The notes: a model not told the origin generated them from the letters alone. Shown: positions 32,481 to 44,127, numbered from the stretch's first letter. The stretch is DNA of 62,000 nucleotides from Cryptomeria japonica (GCF_030272615.1 NC_081412.1:690502083-690564082); one strand, 5' to 3'. Made by a program: numbers and translations.

Positions 32481-34131
32481 TTTGTACTCTTATAATTGAC
32501 ATTATATATATACAAGATCTGCTTTGACTTCATCGTACTTGTGTTGATTCACTTATGAGATTTTCTCTTATATGCTTTATTCTATATGTATGCATTTATT
32601 TTCCATATGAACGTATGTATTGCAAATGATTATGAATGTATATTTTTGTTTCTTTGATATGCAAATAAATGATAATGCAAATGAATAATAATGAAATGTA
32701 TGAAGCTATGTGAAATGTTATGTATGCAGCTAAAACATCTCAAAACACAAGTACTCAATCGAAGAAATGATGACAAAAAGACCACTTAGCATAAGTAATG
32801 ATGATGCTCTCAGCTCTCCTTCAGAAGATAAAGAGATTATTACCATACTGAAATCACTCTAGATTCACAAAAATGCAAAATGATATGCAAAATGATGTGC
32901 AAAATGCAACCTAAACCTAGTCACTGGATTTAAAATACTTAAGATTCATCACTAAACATAAAAAACACAACAGGTAGGTTAGAGTTCCTTTCTTTTTTAA
33001 TGTGCAATATTAATTATCTTGTCTGCAATGACCCTTTTTCCATTCATATCCTTGGATAGATTTCGCAGGGACCTGAATTGCATCATAAAGAAATTCCCTC
33101 AAAATAAACAAAGAAATGATATGGACCTCCCTGTAGCATACAAATAAGCAGAGTCAAGGTATGTGAGGCGATTTCACCTTGATGTGAAGGCTCTTATCAT
33201 AGACACCCAGCTAATTTATATGTTTCCAAATCATCAAGATCATTCCTACAAGCAGAAAACAAAGAAAATATTATGCCCCCAATCCTTGCTCCTCTTAGTC
33301 ACAATAGACTTCCTCGAGTTACTCAAAGGGACAATAAGCGAAAATCAATATAAAAGATAGAATACAAAGAAAATTTTCATTCATAGCTCAAAGTGTTTAG
33401 TGATTGTTTTCCATTATGTTGTTTTGCTTGTGAACTCAATGATAAACTCTTTGGTAGTTAGGAGATAGGTGACTGACTTGGAGTGGACGAACAGGTTTCA
33501 CTGACGGAAGAATGACTTGGTTGACACTACTTAAGATATGTAATGTGCTCTGTCGAGTAACCTAAGACTAGGACGTTGATCAATTTCAAGTCATGAGGGT
33601 TCCAACGAACTAGGATGTCACAAAAGTGACTGAAAATATGTACAAGTGAAAGCAAAAGATGCATGAAAGCGGAAAATGCCAACGTTGCGTTGATAGATGG
33701 AGTGCTTGAGTACAAGAGGCGCCTGTTTGCTAGGTTTTCACCTGCTTGGCAGAGATTCATTTTTTTTTTTTACCAAGGTGCCTGTTTACCAGGTTTTCAC
33801 CAGGGCAATTTCTCTCTTTATATATTTATATATTTGTTTCTTTTCTTTTTTTTTTGTTTTTTTGGATTTCTTCAGGACTTTTTTTGATTTTTAGGATTTT
33901 TTTCAGGACTTTTTTTAGTTGCACATGTTTACTGGAGCAGAGAATGCTAAGAAAAGAATTTCTTCAAGTGGATGGTGTTAATCAGTTCACGGAGTTGTTC
34001 TCCTTCCAAGTTTGAGAGTTGATAGGCACTAGAGCTGTATGTTGCAGTAACAATGTAGGGACCCAGCCAGTTGGGTTCAAACTTCCCTTTATTGTCGCGA
34101 AACTATTGATTTTTTGGATTTTCTCTCAGAA
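32481..34131 (-). other. G2 post-pol spacer, no gene
   Basis: This is the counterpart of G1 2193-3720 in reverse complement. It includes the paired phrase GCCTGTTTGCTAGGTTTTCACC and GCCTGTTTACCAGGTTTTCACC (33721-33742 and 33780-33801), with a T-run between. The T-rich stretch 33800-33920 has GGATTTTTTTCAGGACTTTTTTT-like repeats. Phe-rich plus-strand ORFs here (33663-34015) are low-complexity translations and are not called. Confidence 0.65.
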
Positions 34132-35112
34132 CTAGGTCACCAACTTGAAATTTTCTTTGTCGAACCTTCTTGTTATATCCTCTGGACATTCTCTTCTAGT
34201 ACCTCTGAGATGATCAAGCGCCACTTGCCGACGCTCATCTAGCAATTTGAGCTCTTGCAATCTAGATATTCTATGATCTTCATCAGTAACAAGACCTTGC
34301 AATGAAACTGTTACAGATTGTATTTCTACTTCAATAGGTAATACTGCTTCAAACCCATACACCAAAGAGAAAGATGTAGCCCCAGTAGGTGTTCCGATAC
34401 TAGTTCTGTAATCCCATAGTGCAGGATTGAGTTGCAAATGCCAATCCTTCCCAGACTTGTTCACTGTTATGTACAAGATAGTCAGTAGGTTTTTGTTAGA
34501 TGCCTCAGCTTGTCCATTACCTTGAGGGTAATATACTGATGACCAGTGTTGCTTTATTTTTAATTTCTCACAAATCTCGTCCATATCTTTATTCTTGAAT
34601 TGTCCTCCATTATCAGTCATGATGGACAAAGGTATCCCATACCTACAAATGATATAGTTTAGGATGAACAAGGTGACTTGTTTACTAGAAGCTTTCATGA
34701 GCGGAACTGCCTCTACCCATTTGGTGAAATACTCAGTGGCAATTATGATAAATTTATGTCCATTGGATGAAGACAAATATATCTGACCAATGAGATCAAA
34801 GGTCCATTGTTGAAAAGGCCAGTGTGTTATAAATGGTATGAGGTCCCTTGCTGGGGCATGTATGAGATTTCCATGAAGCTGACATTTCTCACAAGTCTTA
34901 GCAAACTTAATGGCATCTTTTTCCATGTTTGGCCAATAGTAGCCAGCTCGTAATAATTTTTGAGCTAAAGTAAAACCATTCAAATGAGATCCACAAATAC
35001 CTTCATGGACTTCCAATAATGCACATTTAGATTCTTCAGTTTCTAGACATCTAAGAAATGTACCATCCAAACCTCGTCTAAATAAATAATTAGCTATGAT
35101 AACATACCGCAA
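34132..35112 (-). pseudogene. G2 pol: integrase
   Basis: A 326-codon open stretch begins RYVIIANYLFRRGLDGTFLR and shows the zinc-binding region HEGICGSHLNGF ... CEKCQLHGNL. The catalytic core follows: WTFDLIGQIYLSSSNGHKFI, YGIPLSIMTDNGGQFKNK and YYPQGNGQAEASNKN. D, D and E are all visible. The C-terminal domain continues to NFKLVT and then stops; the G1 copy shows that about 60 more residues once followed. No chromodomain. This is the best-preserved integrase in the window. Confidence 0.92.
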
Positions 35113-35172
35113 AGCATTTCGAGTTAGGTTTCTTTTCTCATTATGAGTAAGTTTTTCAGGGATAATTTGATC

Positions 35173-35718
35173 TCATAGATAGGAATAGATGTGGTTGTAT
35201 TGGGATGAGTCATGTCCAATTATAGAACAGACTATTTGGGTCTCAGGAGAATCATAAGCAGGGTAGTATAACTCTTCCACCTGGAAATCAAAGCAAAAAT
35301 TGAACTCCTGTAGCTCAGGTATAGATGCCAAGGTGGCCATAGCATCTGTTGCTCTATTCGTTGATCTAGGAATTTGTTGGAATGATACAAAAGCAAAGTA
35401 CTTCTTGATATCATCCACCATCCTCTTGTAAGGCATCAATTTATCATCTCAAGTCTGATATGTATCATTGGTTTGATTGATGACCAACTGAGAATCTCCA
35501 TAGATATGTAATTCAGCAACCTTCCATTCAATAGCTAGTTTTATTCCATTCACCAAAGCTTCATATTCTGCAATATTGTTTGTGCAGGGAAATAGAATCT
35601 TGTAAGACTTTGGGATTGAATACTTTTGAGGAGTAATAAATAATATGCCAGCACCTGAACCATTTTGAGTAAAGGAACCATCGAAGAACATCTTCCAGGG
35701 TTGTTGAGTAAGATGCAT
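35173..35718 (-). pseudogene. G2 pol: archaeal-type RNase H and following linker
   Basis: 35449-35718 reads WKMFFDGSFTQNGSGAGILF, NNIAEYEALVNGIKLAIEW and LHIYGDSQLVINQTNDTYQT, the second RNase H of Tat elements, with DG, E and GDSQ positions kept. After one stop, 35173-35439 continues YKRMVDDIKKYFAFVSFQQI, PRSTNRATDAMATLASIPEL and on to integrase. In G1 the same domain carries a stop in place of Glu at AELHIYGD. Confidence 0.85.
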
Positions 35719-35779
35719 TATTAATTCATCTGGGAACTCGATGTGTAGTGGTTGAGTATCCTCAAGTGGAGCTTCAACA

Positions 35780-36435
35780 AGTTGATCAGCAATTACCTAT
35801 CCTTTTATGGCTTTGCATTCCACATATTCAATGTCAAACTCCACAAGGATCATGACCCATTTCGCCAATCTTCCGGTGAGTATTGCTTTATTAAGAAGAT
35901 ACTTGAGTGGACCGATTTTGGCCACTAGCTTGACTGAATGTGTTAGCATATAGTGCCTCAGTTTCTGTGATGCAAAGACTAATGCCAAGCATGCTTTTTC
36001 TATTATACTGTAGTTCATTTCATAAGACACCAATGTCCTATTGATGTAATAAATAGCCCGTTCCTTTTTGTTGTCATCCTATTGTACCATAAGTGCCCCT
36101 AGTGATGAATCAGTTGCTGATAATATATAAGATGAGTGGTTTACCCTAAATAGGTGGCATCAATATCGGTGGATTAGATAGGTACTCTTTTATTTGTTGA
36201 AGATGTTGTTCACACTATTGATCCCAGTTGTATATTATTCCTTTCCTCAATACCTTCGTGAAAGGTTGAGCTTTGTCTGCTAGTTTAGAAATGAATCTTC
36301 TAATGGATTGGAGACGTCCCTGTAGACTTCTAATTTGACTGATGTTCTTTGGAGGTGGCATTTCCATTATAGCTTGGACCTTCTCAAGATCAACCTCGAT
36401 GCCCTTCTTTGAAATGATGTAGCCTTTGGATTTAA
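35780..36435 (-). pseudogene. G2 pol: RT thumb/connection and first RNase H
   Basis: From 36435 leftward the broken text gives KGIEVDLEKVQAIMEMPPPK, SLQGRLQSIRRFISKLADKA and LSATDSSLGAL. The open frame 35797-36033 then has SYEMNYSIIEKACLALVFAS and AKWVMILVEFDIEYVECK. This joins the RT core to the second RNase H without a gap. Stops occur near 36080-36210. Confidence 0.8.
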
Positions 36436-37198
36436 TCAGAGCTTAAATTTTTCCATTCTGTCAAGTATAGGACCTAACTCTTGAATATGCGTTGATCTTT
36501 TTATAGTCTTCACTAAGGTGTCATCAACATAATCTTCCATATTCTTATGCATCATGCCATGAAATATAGTTGTAACTGCTCTTTTATAGGTTGCCCCTAC
36601 GTTCTTTAACCTAAATGGCATAACGTTCCAGCAAAAGGTTCCCCATGCACAGGTGAAAGCTATCTTTTCTTGATCTCCTGGCATGATTTTAATCTAATTG
36701 TCTAGAAAATCCATCCATTAGTGAGTACATCTCATACCCAGCTATCATGTCAACTATCATATCAATATTTGGCAATGGAAAGTCATCTTTTGGATATGCT
36801 TTGTTGAGATCTCTAAAATCTGTACAAACTCTGATAGATTTATCTGCCTTCAACACAGGCACTATGTTGGAAATCCATTCAGCATAATCTATTACTCTGA
36901 TAAATCCAACTTTGAGCAGTTTCTCTAGTTCAGCTTTGACTAATAACGCTACATGTGGGTGCATCTTACAGAGTTTTTGTTTAACTGGTTTTACTCCTGG
37001 CGTGATTGAGAGATGGTGCATAATGAGATCAAGATCCAAGCCTGGCATATCAAAGTACATCCATGCAAAGTTTATTTTCTTCTCTAAGAATATCTGAGTG
37101 AACTCCTTCAATTCTTCTGCTGATAGTGATTGAGCTATGTGAATGATTTGTGGTCTCTCTTGATTCCCTATATTCACTGGCTGAGTTGGCTCGATCAA
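36436..37198 (-). pseudogene. G2 pol: reverse transcriptase core
   Basis: 36689-37198 shows HHLSITPGVKPVKQKLCKMH, VGFIRVIDYAEWISNIVPVL, IRVCTDFRDLNKAYPKDDFP and LPNIDMIVDMIAGYEMYSLM. After a stop at about 36686, 36436-36684 has FTCAWGTFCWNVMPFRLKNV, TIFHGMMHKNMEDYVDDTLV and ILDRMEKFKL. The YVDD active site is intact. The expected DG(Y/F)SGYNQI phrase is changed to DGFSRQLD just before the stop. Confidence 0.9.
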
Positions 37199-37213
37199 TA
37201 TGGAAGACCGCTC

Positions 37214-38002
37214 CTAGAAATGACTGGGCTGTATACCAAGTATCTCACCTTTAGATGCCTTAAAGAGGTTTTCACCTTTAGGTACATCCTTTATTTTCTC
37301 TTTTTTAGATTCTGACACGGCCACAATATGGTTTTTGCCATCAGATCTTTTATTTTTATTTTTCTTGTTTTTGAGACTAAGATACTTGATATCCAATTCA
37401 ATCATATTTTCACTCTGTTCACTGGTGGAAGAGTTTATAGGTTCGATTGCATCGAGATAATAGGATAATGTATAGTCATTGGCAAAAGTAAGTATATCCA
37501 TGGGTCGGTTTTGTAAAGTACAGTCAATCAATTCAGGATGTACTAAGGATAAATTTTGGATAGGTTCAAGAGCATTCACGGTATTGTTATCACAGTTGCA
37601 GATCGAAAAGTCAAGTTCCAGAATGATACCTTGCGTAAGTGTCTCAAGACCAGGAAGAGTCAGATCATGATTATTAAAGTTTGCATTAGAATTTAATCGA
37701 TCTAATCCAATAGACATACTTGTAACATCATTTACTACGCCAAACTGGACATCATATTGTGGTTTAATAGCAATAAGACTAGTAGGCAACTTTTCATTAT
37801 TTGTATCAGATGATTCAGAATTTGATGCTGAGTGGATATCATCATGAATAGGATTGTCATCAGAGTCATCAAAGTCATCAGATGGAGTTTCCAAGCCTCT
37901 TTTAGGTGATTTAGTAAGCATATGTATGGTATCAATACCAACATCTTTAATGCTACAAGTTCCTTCATGTTGTGGTTCATTTGTCATTTGTATCTGACAC
38001 AC
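37214..38002 (-). pseudogene. G2 acidic linker between G-patch and RT
   Basis: A 262-codon open stretch rich in Asp, Ser and Asn (DDFDDSDDNPIHDDIHSASN, ESSDTNNEK). It lies in frame order between the G-patch part and RT. I recognise no catalytic motif in it. Such variable low-complexity linkers occur in Tat polyproteins before RT. Text between 38003 and 38362 continues this region with stops. Confidence 0.65.
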
Positions 38003-38362
38003 CTATTGACATGATCTCATTTTTTATGTGATTTGTTGTCATCTACTCCATTCAACTTCTTCTAGATTGATGACTGGTTCTTGTTCTATAGCTTCTAACT
38101 CTTCCTGTGCAGTGCTATAACTGATTTGTTATGTTTTAGGATAAGGGCACATAGATGAGAAGCTTTTTGGTATTCTTCCTTCTTTCAATCCTTGTTCATA
38201 ATTTGCTTGCCTCTTTTGTCTAATTTCTTGTATTTCCTTCTCTAGTTTTATGTGCATCATCTCTTGAGTATCATCTATGACACCACTAGATTCTTCTAGA
38301 GTTTTTGTAGTGGATGTGTCTGAAAGATAGTCAGGACCCCATTCATACTCGTTTGAATTAGT

Positions 38363-38905
38363 CTATGAATCATCTACTCGTTGCCTGCCAGTATATGTAA
38401 CTGGAACTTTTAATGGTGCAAACAATTCTCTAATTCTTACCATTTCATCTCTTATATCCTTAGGAACCTCAACTTCTTGTATTATCGTAGCTGATACCAT
38501 CGAAGCTTGAGCACTAACTATTTCTTCTTTCTTGACTACCGATTCTTCTCTCTCTTTTCTACACTCTACTTTTGTTTGTTTATGATTTGCTTCATGTAAT
38601 GTTAAAGGTGATATCCTTTTCGGGGACTTAGACTTAGAAACATGTTTTTGGTCTGATGTCTTTTTCGGATTGTGTCCTAGTCTAGCCTTATCATGTGTGC
38701 ATTTGGTTTGTAGCTGAATTGGTTCAGTAATACCTTCTTTTTGTTTTCCCAAAGGACCAGTACCTGAGTACCCCATGCATTGAATCATTTTGTAACCATG
38801 ACCATATTGGTTTGAGGAAATCTCACAATGTCGTACCTCCTCATTTGGACTATCTTCCTTAAAGAGCCAGTTAAGCACAACATCCTCTTCTATTTCATCT
38901 ACCAA
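38363..38905 (-). pseudogene. G2 G-patch domain segment
   Basis: The frame reads YGHGYKMIQCMGYSGTGPLG and then KQKEGITEPIQLQTKCTHDK, ARLGHNPKK. This fits the G-patch consensus: an aromatic, M-x-x-MGY-x-G-x-GLG core and a closing GLG-like ARLG. G-patch motifs bind nucleic acid or helicases, and they are known next to the protease in some retroelements. A charged Lys/Glu-rich tail follows. It lies between protease and RT and is 180 codons open. Confidence 0.78.
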
Positions 38906-39103
38906 GGAGGTAGAAGACTATATAAAGAGACCATCATATATAGTATTCGAAGCTGAAGTTTGTGTTCTCATAGCCTCTAATGGTTTGCCCAACTATCTTG
39001 GTGATGGAGGGAGAGAAACTAATGATAGTAATGGTTCTATCTTGTATCCATCCATGTCGGTATTTGTAATCTTCAATCTCTTTTTTAAGTCTTTCATCAA
39101 TGT

Positions 39104-39841
39104 TTATGGATCTTCATTTGGAGAGGATGCCCTATTATGAGGCACAAAAGTATTTGCACCTTTTGTCAATGCATTATAGATGACATTTGTATCAGCAGGA
39201 ATACTGACTTTAGCTCCATTATAGGGAAACTTTAAGCATTGGTGATACGTTGATGGTACTGCCTTCATTTCATGAATCCACGACCTGCCTAGTAAAATAT
39301 TGTATGACAATGGAATATCAAGAACTTGGAAAAGGGCTTCTCTCTCTACCGGTCCCACTCTAATTGTTATTTTCTTGCCTAGATCAATGACATTTTCAAA
39401 GAATCCTAGTTGTGTAAGCAGATGATAAGTATAGATATTCAACCTCGCGCCTCCATCTATCAAAACACGTTTGACTCTATGTTTGTGGATCATGGCTTCA
39501 ATATGCAATGGCTGGTTATGTGAATGATTTAATGAATTGTCATCTTCTTCAGAGAAGGTCAAATAGTGAGGTGAAGTCAAATGACCCACCATAGACTGAA
39601 ACTGATCAATGTCTAAATCTTTTGGAACGTTGGTAGTGAGAAATGATTTGTCTAGGATTTTCTTGTGAGCATATGAGATTTGTAGCAATTCAAAAATTGA
39701 AATTTGAGCATTTGTCCTTTTTAACTGTTCAACCACGTTGTATCCGGAGGATGATGATGAAGTTAACTTTTTAAATTTGTCCAAGGTTGATTCTTTTTGT
39801 TTGTTTGACAAAGCTATTGGATTTGATGTTTCTTGAGCCAA
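39104..39841 (-). pseudogene. G2 aspartic protease
   Basis: A 245-codon open stretch. The catalytic region is VKRVLIDGGARLNIYTYHLL, where DGG[AS] replaces the DSG or DTG of other proteases, as is usual in Tat elements. YNILLGRSWIHEMKAVPSTY follows, with the ILGRxWIH flap-side motif. The first 100 residues hold the link from gag. The domain appears complete. Confidence 0.88.
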
Positions 39842-39904
39842 GTTGGAAGAACTAGCTCCTTGGAGGGTAACTTTCTTTTGAGATCGGGTCAGAGCTCTTG
39901 CATA

Positions 39905-40624
39905 TCATGATTCCTTTGGTTTATCTTGAACTATAATCACATTGCAATATTCTGAGTGTGAAGGCTCAATCATGTTGATAACACTGTCCTGGCTGGCATA
40001 ACTATAATTTACCTTGGCACCTCCTTTGGTCTTTGAGGAATCACCTTGTTTGTAAGTAGGCAAAGGGTCTTTAAATGCTTTATGATCATCATTGGTTGGA
40101 TGATTCCCAACAACAACTTTACTAGCGTCTATGAGATCTTGAATCTCATGTTTTAGCTTCATGCAATTGTTTATGTTATGACCATTATTCTGATGGAAGT
40201 CACATTATTCATTTTCTCTCCACCATCTTGGTTTGACATTTGGATCATATGGTCTAGTGTTATCTGGTAGTGTTATCAAGTTATTTTCCAATAGAGTTTT
40301 GAAAGCAGATTCATATGATTCTTTGAGAGGAGTAAAATCACGTTTAGGTTTGGAAAGCCAAGGCTTTTCTTTGAACCATTCCTTTGCTTTCTTTGGTGAA
40401 TTCTCTACGACAGCCTCAGCAGCTTTAAGTGCTTGTGTACCACTAGCCAAGTTGAATATTGTGGATTTTGAGTTGGTTTTAATAGTGTCTACTACTCCAT
40501 CATTAACAACATTCTGGATCTTTTTATGCTTAGGAAAATGATAACCAGTATTATGTTCGTTGTAAGTTGTTTTTAGGCAAGTTTGACTGTTCTGTTCTGA
40601 CAAAACCATAGACTCGTACGACAA
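39905..40624 (-). pseudogene. G2 gag, C-terminal part
   Basis: 40205-40624 begins MSYESMVLSEQNSQT and runs through ALKAAEAVVENSPKKAKEWF to PYDPNVKPRWWRENE. After a stop at about 40204 the text continues CDFHQNNGHNINNCMKLKHE, whose CX2HX4HX4C finger is the gag zinc finger type of this lineage, then IQDLIDASKVVVG (39905-40162). The part of gag that should precede 40624 is not recognisable; that position is taken by the palindrome array. Confidence 0.7.
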
Positions 40625-40892
40625 TATTTTATGGACCAGACGACAATCTAGCAGCTATAGGATGACAATAGTTTTGTTTCGTACGAGTTGCTACCTCATA
40701 CCGTATGACAAATGGGCATGTGCAGGATGACAAAAGACTAAGGGCAATTCTGTCTCGTACGAGATAGGATACAGTGCAGGACGATAGATGACTTAGACTC
40801 GTACGATAGATAATATGGTATAGGATGACAAACCAGTAGACTCGTATGACACAGGACCTAGTACAGCATGATGGATTATCAAACTCGTACAA
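40613..40892. repeat. TCGTACGA palindrome cluster, leader side of gag
   Basis: CTCGTACGA or near copies occur at 40613, 40679, 40754, 40798, 40840 (CTCGTATGA) and 40884 (CTCGTACAA). The last four are spaced about 43 bases apart. Between them recur GGATGACAA and CAGGACGATAG-type phrases. The period is not a multiple of three, and the ORF on the minus strand across it is probably incidental. Confidence 0.8.
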
Positions 40893-40969
40893 CTATTCAT
40901 AGGATAGAGCCTAGAAATTTTGAGTTTTTATGATTGCTGAGTATGACTAATTCTAAGATGGACTAATTT

Positions 40970-41180
40970 TTGACCAGGATAGACTAGTTTCTGACTCGGA
41001 CAGATTTCTGACTTAAAATGGACTAGTTTCTGAGACGGACAGAGTTTCAACTTAGTATGGACTAGTTTCTGACACGGACAGATTTTCAACTTAGGATGGA
41101 CTAGTTTCTGACATGGACAGAGTTTCGACTCAAGATGGACTAGTTTCTAACATGGACAAAGTTTCAACTCACTGAGTTGT
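40970..41180. repeat. Tandem repeat of about 39 bp, five copies
   Basis: The unit is TGGACTAGTTTCTGACACGG followed by ACAGATTTTCAACTTAGGA. Copies begin near 40983, 41022, 41060, 41099 and 41137. Within each, TCTG and CAGA can pair over GACACGGA-like loops. It lies in the G2 leader next to the palindrome cluster. Confidence 0.88.
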
Positions 41181-42398
41181 TTCTGGTCTTCACCAATTTC
41201 TGGTATGTCAGTTTTTGTTTCAGGGATGAAAACACAGAAAACAAGTAGTATGTATAGTGACTCCAATCACAGCATGCAAAACCCTAAGGAATTTGGTGAG
41301 GAAAGAAAACCTTTTCTTGTAGACTCAGGTACACACCCAATAGCTAATCAGAATATGACCGCTGAGTCTCACGCAATGGATTCTCAACACCGTATTATCT
41401 GACTCCAAATGCTAATAGGGGCACGAAATGACAAGTATCTTGGGAGAGTTACTATCTCTCTTGCACAAAGATTATCTCCCTCTCAGAGGTGAACTGGGTA
41501 GCTTCTAATTTTGAATTGGATTTAGTCAGGGATCCGTTCAACACATCGAGGTATAAACTCAATTAAGAGGTCTCTCAGCCTTGAAAACCAAGGTTTAATA
41601 TACCCGAAGATACGAAGGAGAGCTATTCCTGAGCACTATCGTTGACTTGATTTTCATCAAAATCACGTTTATTTTATAGTGGGTTGGAGTACTTGGCATT
41701 TAGTCGTTCCCACTTAGGTCATTCCCCTCACACTGGCCGTAATGGCTTTAAGAGTTTTTCAACCCCTCGGGAGGGCAGGCCTACTAAAGATGTACAAATC
41801 TCAAACAAAGAAAAAGCTTCAAGGGTCTGGATTTCTGATTATCTAGAAAAAGACAAGAGCATACTCTCCTACCTCTTAGAATCTTCTAAAAGCATGAAAG
41901 ACAGATTTTGTTCATTAACCAGATAACAAGTTAGGCTCCAAAAAATAAATTTAAAGAATACACGTTTGGTCAATTCTCCTTAGGCAACCTGCAAAGACAA
42001 CGAATCAGTAGTCATATTGTCTTTGTGCGACAAGCATATTCTTCGACAAGCATTCTATAAAAACTAGTTAGGCTGTGAAAAACTCTGAGATAGATAGATA
42101 AACAATCAGGGTCATTCGTCAGAATAATCAATCCGAAATAAGAAAATTATGAAATTTGCCTCTTTTACCAGAAAATACAGAATCGTACGACACACACTTG
42201 ACTCGTACGAGACAGGATTTAGTATCGTATGAAAGAAGATTGCTGATGATGTCTGCTTGTACGATAGGATATTGCAATTCATGCGACACCTGCAGTTTGT
42301 CATTTCAGCCTATAAAAATTGTCGTACAAGATGTACGGACGAAAAACCGAAAAATCTGAAATCTGGAAAATAACAAAAAAAAAAAAAGTGGTCAGTCT
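41181..42398 (-). other. G2 5' leader
   Basis: This is untranslated sequence between the 5' LTR and gag with no supportable ORF. It contains a further group of TCGTACGA-type words (about 42183, 42201, 42224, 42258 and 42322). Just inside the LTR is an A13 run (42375-42387). I could not identify a PBS: the minus-strand bases after the LTR read AGACTGACCAC, which does not begin with TGG. Confidence 0.6.
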
Positions 42399-43543
42399 TG
42401 GAGGTCAAAAAAGTGAACCTGTAGCTACAAGAACAACACTTCAATTAAGTCATTATATGCATGGTTAGTAATAAATAACCAATAAGTAGTAAACCATAGC
42501 AAAGCGACTAATTGCCTTCTAAAAGATGTGAATATAAGATTGCTCTTAGATTTTTATAAGCAATACTAGTGACTAGACTACACCAAGATGAAGGATTTAA
42601 TTTATATGATATTAACTATATGGATGCAAGATGGATGAATAATTCAAGCAACAATGGATACAAGCAATAATGAATGGAAAATGGATGTAAACAATCTAAA
42701 AAGCACAATAATCTTCAATGACTCTAGAGCAAAATTAGCGTGATAATAATCTCCAAGCGTATTCTCAAAAATCTCTAGGGTAAATTGGAATGAGAGCTGA
42801 AGATTGAATTTATAGAGAATCACAAGAGAGATGATAAAAAAGCTTAATTTTGGATTAATTGAAATAATTGAGAAATCATGTTCAGTTAACCTTGAGATAG
42901 GTTCCAATTATAGTTTAATTGAAATGCATTCAAATTAGAAGTCCAAGTTGCATTGGAAAATAATAATAAATTAATTCCATGCACATATGATGAAAATAGA
43001 TACTTCCATGCACATATTTGATTTATTCAAGAAAAAGGTCTTTTCAATGCAACTGAACTTCTTTTTTCTGAAAAGCTTTGAGTTCCAATTTTAGAGAATA
43101 ATTCAATAATTCAATTAAATTGCTTTTCTGATTTCAAGTTCTAAATTTAGAAAAAGAAATAATATCTCAAGTTTGATTCCTCTCTCAATTCAATTCTTTT
43201 TGTTTTATTTTCAATTCAACTCTTTGTAATAAATTAATTCATCTTTTGTAATAAATTAATTATTTTTGCATGATTGAATGGCAAATTAATTAATTAATTA
43301 AATATGCAAGGATAGTTAATAAATTAAAATGGGATAATTGTTCAAAATGATATTATTGTAAATGATTTGATTAATTAAATAAATATTTAATTAATATTGA
43401 GTAGTTGATTTGCCATGTGATATTTGATGATTAAAGAATTAATAATGTGCTCAAGATTGATTTAATTGCCTTTGGTTAGGACCTTGGTGATGTTGTCGAG
43501 ATTAGGGGCCCATGGTTTAGATGACCAATTTTAGGGTATTACA
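42399..43543 (-). repeat. G2 5' LTR
   Basis: On the minus strand it runs TGTAATACCCTAAAATTGG (43543) to about 42399, near 1145 bases. Its partner is 29112-30243. It is AT-rich, with TTAATTAATTAATTAAATATG near 43290. The G1 3' LTR belongs to the same family. Confidence 0.9.
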
Positions 43544-43548
43544 GACTA

Positions 43549-44122
43549 ACCTTGCTTTGTTTCTCACTACTTAACCGGTTTCATCCATTTTGTTTTTAAA
43601 CAACCATTTGGTGCCTATCACATTTTGGTTCTTCGGTTTGGGCACAAGAGCCTAAGTTTCATTTTTGTCAATCTGCTCTAGTTCTTCCTCCATGGCTTTG
43701 GTCCAGTCTTCATCATTTAGAGCCCCCTTTGATAGTTTGGGCTCAATTTTGGAGAGCATACAGGTACTCTCTCTTTCTCTTCTTCTAGTCAATATTCCTA
43801 CATCTTTCTCACCAATGATATTGTCACCAGAGTGATTGTTTCTGACGTAGCTTGCTAGTATCAGTTTGCTTCTTGGAGCTTCTTCTACCGGTTGTGTAGG
43901 TTCTACTTCACATGCTTCCTCATTTGTCACTACAACAAGATTCTCTTCAGCAATTTCAACCGATATAGTGTACTCAAATCCTTGATAATACTTTGGTTCA
44001 CTCTTTCTATCCTATTTATTTTTCTCAAAGAAATCATCCACTCTAACATTGGCACTCTCCACAATCTTACTGGTCATTTTGTTTAAACATTGATATGCTT
44101 TACTCTTTGTGGAGTAACCTAA
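43549..44122 (-). pseudogene. C2 pol: integrase C-terminus and linker to RT
   Basis: From the right: CAYKAYQCLNK-type text near 44060-44120 (the GYSTKSKAY region), then ESANVRVDDFFEK, then an open frame 43652-43930 with SKLILASYVRNNHSGDNIIG, GILTRRRERE and DEDWTKAMEEELEQIDKNET. Beyond that, KWVFKNKMDETG-type text leads to KARLV at 43549, where G2 interrupts. The order matches C1 12960-13540. Confidence 0.78.
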
Positions 44123-44127
44123 GAAGG

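Larger units (their letters stand above)
29112..43543 (-). mobile_element. G2: Tat-lineage Ty3/gypsy element with antisense PMD gene, nearly full length
   Basis: Minus-strand order is: 5' LTR (43543-42399), leader with palindrome and 39-bp repeat arrays, gag, protease, G-patch, acidic linker, RT, RNase H, archaeal-type RNase H, integrase, post-pol spacer, PMD gene on the opposite strand, short spacer and 3' LTR (30243-29112). It is about 14.4 kb and inserted in the RT of C2. Coding parts are in separate frames with a moderate number of stops, fewer than in G1. The lineage call rests on the second RNase H between RNase H and integrase, the CX2HX4HX4C gag finger and the absence of a chromodomain. 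Confidence 0.92.

Noticed and set aside
33663-34015. Three overlapping plus-strand Phe-rich ORFs
   Set aside because: They are translations of T-rich low-complexity sequence in the post-pol spacer.
40629-40892. An 87-codon minus-strand ORF with internally repeated Ser/Cys/Tyr phrases
   Set aside because: It is the translation of the TCGTACGA cluster; the period (about 43) is not a multiple of three, so the frame is unlikely to have been kept.
42375-42398. Possible PBS of G2 next to its 5' LTR
   Set aside because: The minus-strand bases after the LTR do not begin TGG and match no tRNA end that I recognise; the LTR edge itself is uncertain by a few bases.
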